Shown piece by piece: positions 57,501 to 64,000 of a DNA stretch of 64,000 bases (position 1 is its first letter; every line of letters starts with the position of its first letter). The position numbers and the translations under genes were made by a program. Under the pieces are notes generated by a model. That model was not told the origin of the DNA, made no database searches, and saw nothing but the letters and a program-made list of their open reading frames with translations. The stretch is from Casuarius casuarius. Its lineage: Eukaryota; Chordata; Aves; Casuariiformes; Casuariidae. The stretch lies in NCBI GenBank assembly GCA_003342895.1, contig PTFA01000194.1:551124-615123 (forward strand). Reading direction: 5' to 3'.

Positions 57501-59789
57501 CACACCATCATTCAAAATTAATGATTGACTGATACGTGAGTAAATCCCCTGGCAAATTTTAACTTCAGTGAATTTTATAATACAGCTATTTTGAAAAGGA
57601 AAGATTTCAAAGTTTAAATATTTTTGAGATTGTAGTCAAGTTTATCCAAAAGCATGATAAATCCCAGATACTAATGCTCACCGCTTCCCCTTTTTAAATG
57701 AATTTTAGTGTTATAAAAGTTGTATGCACCTTGGGAGTGGGGGGAAATAGGAAACTCAGTTAAATGAATGTAACACAGGCATCTTCTAAACAAGTATAAA
57801 AATTTAGCTATGGAGATTGCTTCCAAATTTGAAAAGTCCAGCTGTGTGGTAATGCAAAAGATCCATAGAAGAAATATTAAATATTCATGCAAACTAGCTG
57901 TATTTATTTCAATATACATGGTATTTCCTTTGGTTTTCTCCCCCCTCCCAAAGTGCTTAACATTTAGAATAGATTAAAAAAAAAGGTAAGATTTTAGAGT
58001 ACAAATTCAAAGTATTTGATTAACAACCAGAATAGTAGAATGTTTTCTTTAGGAAATCAAAGCAAACTTTACCCTAAATCTTTCCCTCATGTCCTCTCAT
58101 CACATCACAAGTCTTTGGGGGCTATCAAAGCACTGAGCGCATTCCTGTGCCCCATGAGGGCACTTCAAAATTGTGCATGGGAGAACAAAAGAAAAGACTG
58201 AGAACAAAAATCCGTTATTTAAGTATTTTGGAAAAATAAATTTCACTGTTAGTGCAAAAAAAAAAAGTCATGCAACGGATTTCATCGGGTGAATGAAAAG
58301 AAACTTCTGAGAGTTTTATTTCATAAAAATGGCCAAATACTAGTGTTCAGCAGATTATTTCAAATTTTTTACCCCACAATACACATTCTTGTAATGATGT
58401 ATACTCATTGGGGGAAAAAATCAGTACCTCAGCAGAATTTTTTATACACACGCATGTTTTTGATAACGAATGGGACCTAATGTATGTCTAGAACTCAGCG
58501 ATCTGTTACACCAGTTTGGTTTTCAGCAGCACAGAAGACAAAACTTGAAAGGCCTTGACCAACTCTGAGAATACGCAGAAATAAAAATTAAGTGCCCATT
58601 AATTTGTAAAAGTCTGAGAAAAAACAGAGCAGAGAGCAGTACAAAGCTTTTCCCTCCTAACCACATTCTCTTGTTTCGGCCTCCCTAATAACTTGTTGAT
58701 GGGTTTATATGTGGGATTTGCTTTTGTAGGTCCTTTCGCTGCCTCCTGGCCAATCTGATCAACATTTCCTTTTATTTGTGACTCTTCAACCAAAGAGAGC
58801 ATTTGCTTACTCTACCACCAAAACTCTCACAGCGTGAGGCAGTTTGTAGATCGTATCGTCTCTCCGAAGCTGGGCTCTAAGCATGCAACGCTACCGACAT
58901 CTATTCCTCCTTTGAGTTCGGTCTTGAACGTGGCATTCCCTAACACTGGTTTGAATTAGTAACTGCTCCGTGAGGCAGGCAATCAATCCAGCATGTTAAA
59001 ATATTTTAAAAGTCTCAAGAATTTAATGATAAGAAGGAAGGTAATGAAGAGCTTAAGGTCTTCCCGCTGGGGGCTCGTGGGAATTAGCTGTAGGCTACCT
59101 GTGCTCCAACTGGACCAATACAGTCGACAGCAAAGAGCAAGCCCTGGGGCCCAAATCCGTCCTACCTACGTTTGAGATTTCTAAGCAAGCAGCCTAGTCA
59201 ATGTGCGTCCTCCCAGCCCCAGGGAACCGCCTCTGTGTGGCAGCTCTTCTCATCTAAGGTCTCAGCTGCGCTCTCCAGTGAACATGGTGGAGCCCATGGG
59301 CGAGTGAGGCTTCTACACCAACCACTTTTGGCAAGCCCCTAGCTCTCAGTAGGTCAAACCTCTGCCCAAGCCTCGTGTCTCCATACGTTCAGGGGATTAG
59401 ACTGCAGTAATTATCCTCAAATTGATTAAATGAATGAATAAGAAGCTAAAGGCTGCTTCGATATGCTATGCAAAGCTAAAGTACAGCTAAAAATGTTCAA
59501 AGATTTAAGAGGAAGTCCATTCTGCTACACATATGAAAGGGATTTTTTTCATTCTTCAAGAGCAGTCTTATCCTATCCTGCAGAAATATATACACTTGAG
59601 AAAAGCAAGGAAAGGAAAGTAAATACCTACTACCGGCACTCAGCATACACCACTGATAAATCTTACAGCGTTGTACAAACATGGAAGCAAACAACAGGTG
59701 TTGTAATAATTTGAATTTTAAAGAAGATACAAAGAAAAAAATATTAATAACTATCTAAAGAAAGCTCACTGAATTAGAGAAGAAAAAAC

Positions 59790-59821
59790 TGATTTTTCAG
59801 CTGACAAAAAGCTGAAAATCA
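59790..59821. repeat. Hairpin-forming inverted repeat, 12-bp stem with one bulge
   Basis: TGATTTTTCAGCT (59790-59802) pairs with AGCTGAAAATCA (59810-59821) except for one extra T; the loop is GACAAAA. Too short for a typical pre-miRNA. Confidence 0.8.
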
Positions 59822-62480
59822 GCAGAGGAAACATATGCTAGAATTATACTTAACCATGTAATTTTAATTTTGAAAATAAAGCAGCAGTTTTAGCTATACT
59901 AAAAAATCACATACACTTGTAGCACCAGCTGAGAAGGATCTACTAAGCAGCTCTTGGGATTTGTGTCTTTGAAAGGTTCATGGATCACCCAACGTAAACA
60001 CCTTTGTGCCACAAACCACAACACCACAGTTCGGCACACATACCTGCTAAAAATGATTAATATTTAAATGAGCTTTCCAATTTCCAAACGACAAATTCTC
60101 AAAAAATTACTGTAAAAAAAAAAAAAAGGCACAACAACCTATTTTAGAAATCTACAGTGTTAAATTATGTAATAAACTCTAATTTCCTTATGACTACTTT
60201 GGTAAATTTAGACAAAATTTTAGCTAATTTTTCCAAAACCATGAAATTGATAACAAGAACTTTGCACTTGCTGTTTTGGGGTGGGGAGGGAAGAAAGATA
60301 AAACACAGCAATCCAAGAGGAACTTCAGGCAAAGCTCTCTATTTTTTTTTTTCTAATAGTGGCTGATGCGAATTATTAGGAAGGTTGGTCCAACCCTTCC
60401 TACAGGAAAGGGAGACGCCACTTTGGACACCCAGATGGGGAATGGCAGATCTCTTTGCTGACCTGGATGCAGCTTTCGGTGTTAGAAACTAAGCAAACTA
60501 GGAGTCTCGCTGCACTGAACAAGTCACCGAGACAGACAGCGGTAACTTCAAAACCTTAAAGAGAATAAGATCATTAATGAGATCTCCCATTANGCTTTTA
60601 TCTGACTGAATCATGATATTAAGCACAATCACTCTATCAATAATACTTAAGTATACTTCTAATGAAACATTTACTATTTTTCATATTTGTTGGACTAAGT
60701 ATGACTTCTAACTACTATTTTGAATATAGACATCCACTGAAACCTATGAAAAATTAAACTTCCAGTTAACAACGTAATGTTCTGAATCCATTCCAGAAAC
60801 ACCTACATCCACTCCTGCACTGCACAGGGAGCTCGGCTAATGCGACGCTGCGGGTATGGGGCTCCCATGTGTGGTTTAACACTGCCGAACACAAGCACTA
60901 TACCCTCCTTTTGGAAGTGGGGATTGCTGCCTTTTCAAACAGCACTGCTTCACAGGGGAATCCTATATAAAAAATACATTACAGAACCAGAAGGACTTCT
61001 GTATTGCAATAACGAAGTTCCAAAAATAGCATAACCTCAGGAATAAGCTGTTAAATCCTGATTCAGGAAACCATTGCTTTAGCAATATACACATAGGCAA
61101 GCTGCATATGTTTAAATATTTAGCTAGCTTGGGACAGCTACGAACAGCAATTTTTCACACATACACGTGTTATTTTGCCCCAGCAAAATCCACTGGGGAG
61201 TTTGGTTCAAGTTTGGAAGGAGAAAAAGGCAGCTTGATTAAGGGGAAAAAAAAAAAAAAAAAAGAAAGGATTTTCAAAATTAGGCCAACTCATGTGTAAA
61301 AGCTACCTTTATGTTACAATGCTAACTTGCATCTTCTCTACTGGCAACAAGTCATCCCTGCTCATTTCAAATCCTAGGTACAACTGCAAATTGTGACTTG
61401 CCAAAACCAGCTGAAGCGTTTTAGCCGCGCACCCAGCTCCATGATAATAAACATGTTCTTCCCCTTCGGAAAAAAAAAAAAGCTTCGAATACTTCCAAAA
61501 AGACCATAAAACTAATGAGGTATAATAATTTCAGGACTTGTTATTCTGGCATATTTCAAGCAACACCCTGGGAAAAATGACAGCAATGCTGGAGCTGCGC
61601 AGTGCAGCCTGTGCTAGCTCCAAAGTCGGTCACTGCGGCACCAGGTACAGCAACTCGCTTCAAAGCTCACCGAAAAGATGACCTGCGCCGTCCAAATTCC
61701 CATGCATTTTCCTACTTCGCTGCAACGTGAGAAACCTTCGTTCGAAGGAGAAGTAGGGAATATGGCACAGTATGTTCTTGCTGCTGTTTGCACTGTACGA
61801 TTGCCACGTAGGACGAGGAAAGGAGCTATCTACTCGGCCGAGAAAAACCTGCATTTCATAGAAGTACCAGAGAAAATCAGTGAAGTACTTATTTTAAGCC
61901 ATGCGCATACTTCAGCTGCTTCCCTGCAGCGGGTGTGCCAGCTTTTTAGTGTTGGAGCAAGTGTGACACTTCAGGCACTTTAATTTTCAATTAGGTTGTT
62001 TCTAATAGCCTCTTCCCTTCGTTTCCAAGGGGAACTTCTCACATGTTTCATCCTATGCAATGATACTATGTTTATACCATCTGCCACTTAGAAAAGATAT
62101 AAACCAGGTTTATATACAGTATCTGCAAAATGTAAAGTTAAAAAATTACACCAAGCCGCTGTACAGTGTTTTAAGTCAAATGGAAGATGTTACTGTTTTC
62201 ACTTTTATCGGTGAAAATACAGACTACCTTCAGGGACTTCAGCAGAATTACTGCAGTAGGAGCATAACTGGACGTGGTGTTTACACCATCTGATCCGTAA
62301 TACATTGCTGACATGTCTGCAAGATCCTTTGCAGGCAGACCTAAGCTCTCTCCGAGAGAGGGGGTACATTAGTTTAGGGTAAGCACCATGCCACGCATGG
62401 ACACCCGGCTTCCAGCTGGATCCGTGAGTCAGCACAGTGAATTCCCGGCTATTTAGACCTGGGATAAAACCAGCCTTCAC

Positions 62481-62600
62481 CTGCGTTCGGAAGGACACGT
62501 CAGCATACCCAGGGAAGCAAGGAAGACATTTCCTCTGATTCATGAAGCCTTCTAAAATGGCCTGTCCAAATGACAGGTTGTTTAGGCATCGAGAATGTAC
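62481..62600 (-). other. Unassigned exon-like segment, 40 codons, phase 0-0
   Basis: On the - strand an acceptor (CTTGAACTCTTTCAG) precedes 62600 and a donor (CAG|GTGAAG) follows 62481. The 120 nt between are open: VHSRCLNNLSFGQAILEGFM then NQRKCLPCFPGYADVSFRTQ. Both ends are phase 0, the same phase as the B3GNTL1 exon that begins at 49962, so it could be spliced in without a frameshift. I recognise no family and it does not match human B3GNTL1 as I know it. It may be a lineage-specific cassette exon or chance. Confidence 0.22.
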
Positions 62601-63310
62601 CTGAAAGAGTTCAAGAAAGTATAAATATTTTAAAGCTCGGCTGTAATTAAGAAACTCTCATTTTCACACACGCATCGCAAAAGAAGTGACACCGTTTTCT
62701 CTTGATCGCCACCAGAAGATGTTTGGACAACTTTTACTCTCTTATCACATTGCTTTAGATATTTTTTTATCCTCTATTTCCACGTTCCAAAGCTTCCAAG
62801 CTCTAAGCCATCAGTCAAACCAAATTCCCGCATGTTCCTGCCCTTGGTATTTGCCCCAGTAACTCTGCCGGTCTCCGCTGGACCCTACCCCACCGCCTCT
62901 CAGACATCTCCTTCCCCAGCAGCCAGGGCAGCAGACAGCAGTTTACCTTTCATGTCCCATTCAGATAAGTACTCCTTTTCATGCCTGTAACTTGAAGTGA
63001 AGGAAGGGCATGTCTTCCAGTTTTAGTTTAGGGAACGCAAAATAAACAAGCTGTCGTTTTAAGGAAAAGTCTAGGAAAATAACAAGGTCTTCAAGGAAAA
63101 AAAAAAAGAAAAGAACAAAACTTGAAACTCCTACTGCTGTCCCAGCTGTTCTGGTTCTTGCATTTTGTTTAATTATTATTTTTTATTTATCTAACAGTCA
63201 AACAGTTCAAAATAACATCATACATACGCTCTACGACAGCTATCAGACCTGGATTATCGCATTTCTGTGGCAGCAATGAGATCTGCTTGTTTCTGTTATC
63301 ACATGAATTT

Positions 63311-63338
63311 AAATAAATAAATACATAAATAAATAAAA
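63311..63338. repeat. (AAAT)n microsatellite
   Basis: AAATAAATAAATACATAAAT followed by further AAAT units, with one C interruption. Confidence 0.92.
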
Positions 63339-64000
63339 ACTTAAGATCAATGCTACAACAAATGACTCAAATCTTATCCCTTCTTATGCCAAATTTCAGA
63401 AAGCTAATTGCATCTTCTTAATAACAAAATGTCCATTGTAGCTCAAGGACAATAGCATATTTGCAATCTAAGTTTTTTTGGCAGAAGCATACTAATGCAC
63501 ACTGCAATGTCATGGAGTCAGTTAACAAGTTTTTATTTTAAATAAAAAGACGTGTAACTTGAGGGGTTATTTTGTCTTTCTAGCTACACAAACCATTACA
63601 AGGAGAGGTATCAGTGATTCAGATCAACTTATTGAAGTTAAAAGATACCATGCCTTCTCCCTACAAAGCACATGTATTTCTCAATGATAGCACTTTATAA
63701 AAACTGCAAATTAGTCTAGCTTCAGTAATCATTTACTAAAAGCAAATCTCAGACAAACTTTTGCTTACTGAACTAACATAAATATCATAAATCAGAAGTA
63801 CCATGAAAGAAGAGAGAGAGAGAATCAGGCTGCTCTTGGGTTACTGCCTTCTACCAGATGTTGTTTTCATAGGGTGGCAACTTTCTAAGTCTTGAGCGAG
63901 ACTTTTTCTATGATGAATGCTAATACAACAGTTTATTTTTAAAGTATATTCCACGAGTTTTATTCCTGTCCTTTATGGAAAAAAAGGACTGGTGCGATGT

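Larger units (their letters stand above)
49963..64000 (-). other. B3GNTL1: B3GNTL1 intron continuing past the right edge (at least 14 kb)
   Basis: I searched the - strand here for the expected upstream exon (human-type YTRWIN..TPEQLLTQ) through its Trp-Ile codon pair and donor and found no match, so this appears to be one long intron. It contains an (AAT)n tract (54533-54553), a hairpin (59790-59821), one N at 60593, an (AAAT)n tract (63311-63338) and a splice-flanked open segment at 62481-62600. METRNL, the next gene in human, is not seen. Confidence 0.7.

Noticed and set aside
58599..58802. 67-codon - strand frame with hydrophilic, coding-like composition
   Set aside because: No convincing splice acceptor at its start and no family match; left as chance.
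61678..61983. 101-codon + strand frame
   Set aside because: No domain, no splice context, antisense to B3GNTL1; probably chance in a slightly GC-richer stretch.

Overview
The window is vertebrate nuclear DNA, most likely from a bird or another sauropsid. It is AT-rich and intron-dominated. It holds short exons with GT-AG splice sites, microsatellites, an assembly gap and one solo retroviral LTR. I recognised no primate or rodent SINE/LINE families. Nothing is bacterial: there are no operons, ribosome binding sites or CRISPR arrays. Almost all open frames here are chance frames in introns. The real coding sequence is ten short exons, found by reading splice sites together with conserved protein sequence.

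Two genes are present, both partial and convergent. Positions 1-9201 hold the 3' end of TBCD (tubulin-folding cofactor D) on the + strand: four exons at 3231-3320, 4337-4424, 5623-5732 and 8961-9201, with matching phases. Positions 12467-49962 hold the C-terminal half of B3GNTL1 (a GT2-type glycosyltransferase-like protein) on the - strand. It has six exons, read from high to low coordinates: 49867-49962, 39541-39665, 30022-30157, 20582-20650, 18334-18408 and 12467-12547. Together they encode 193 contiguous residues and the stop. The 5' exons of B3GNTL1 were not found below position 64000 and should lie beyond the right edge. The tail-to-tail TBCD / B3GNTL1 order matches the human 17q25.3 arrangement as I know it. 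The stop codons are about 3.3 kb apart.

Layout: 1-3230 is a TBCD intron with a strongly CpG-rich block. 3231-9201 holds the last TBCD exons. 9202-12466 holds both 3' UTRs and the intergenic space, plus one unexplained exon-like segment on the - strand. 12467-49962 is B3GNTL1 with large introns. 49963-64000 is a long intron that continues past the edge. Inside these introns are a 206-bp tandem duplication with a single N at its junction (12.7-13.1 kb), a 648-bp run of N (15123-15770), a solo LTR with a perfect 5-bp target-site duplication (43455-44187), two interlocked inverted repeats (48.3 kb), and a homeodomain-motif-rich block that may be a conserved enhancer (35.3-35.6 kb).

The two genes are not functionally linked. 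TBCD works in cytosolic tubulin heterodimer assembly; B3GNTL1 is a predicted glycosyltransferase. I found no clearly new biological system. The best leads are the read-through C-terminus of TBCD, the two unassigned splice-flanked exon candidates (10482-10595 and 62481-62600) and the interlocked inverted repeats.
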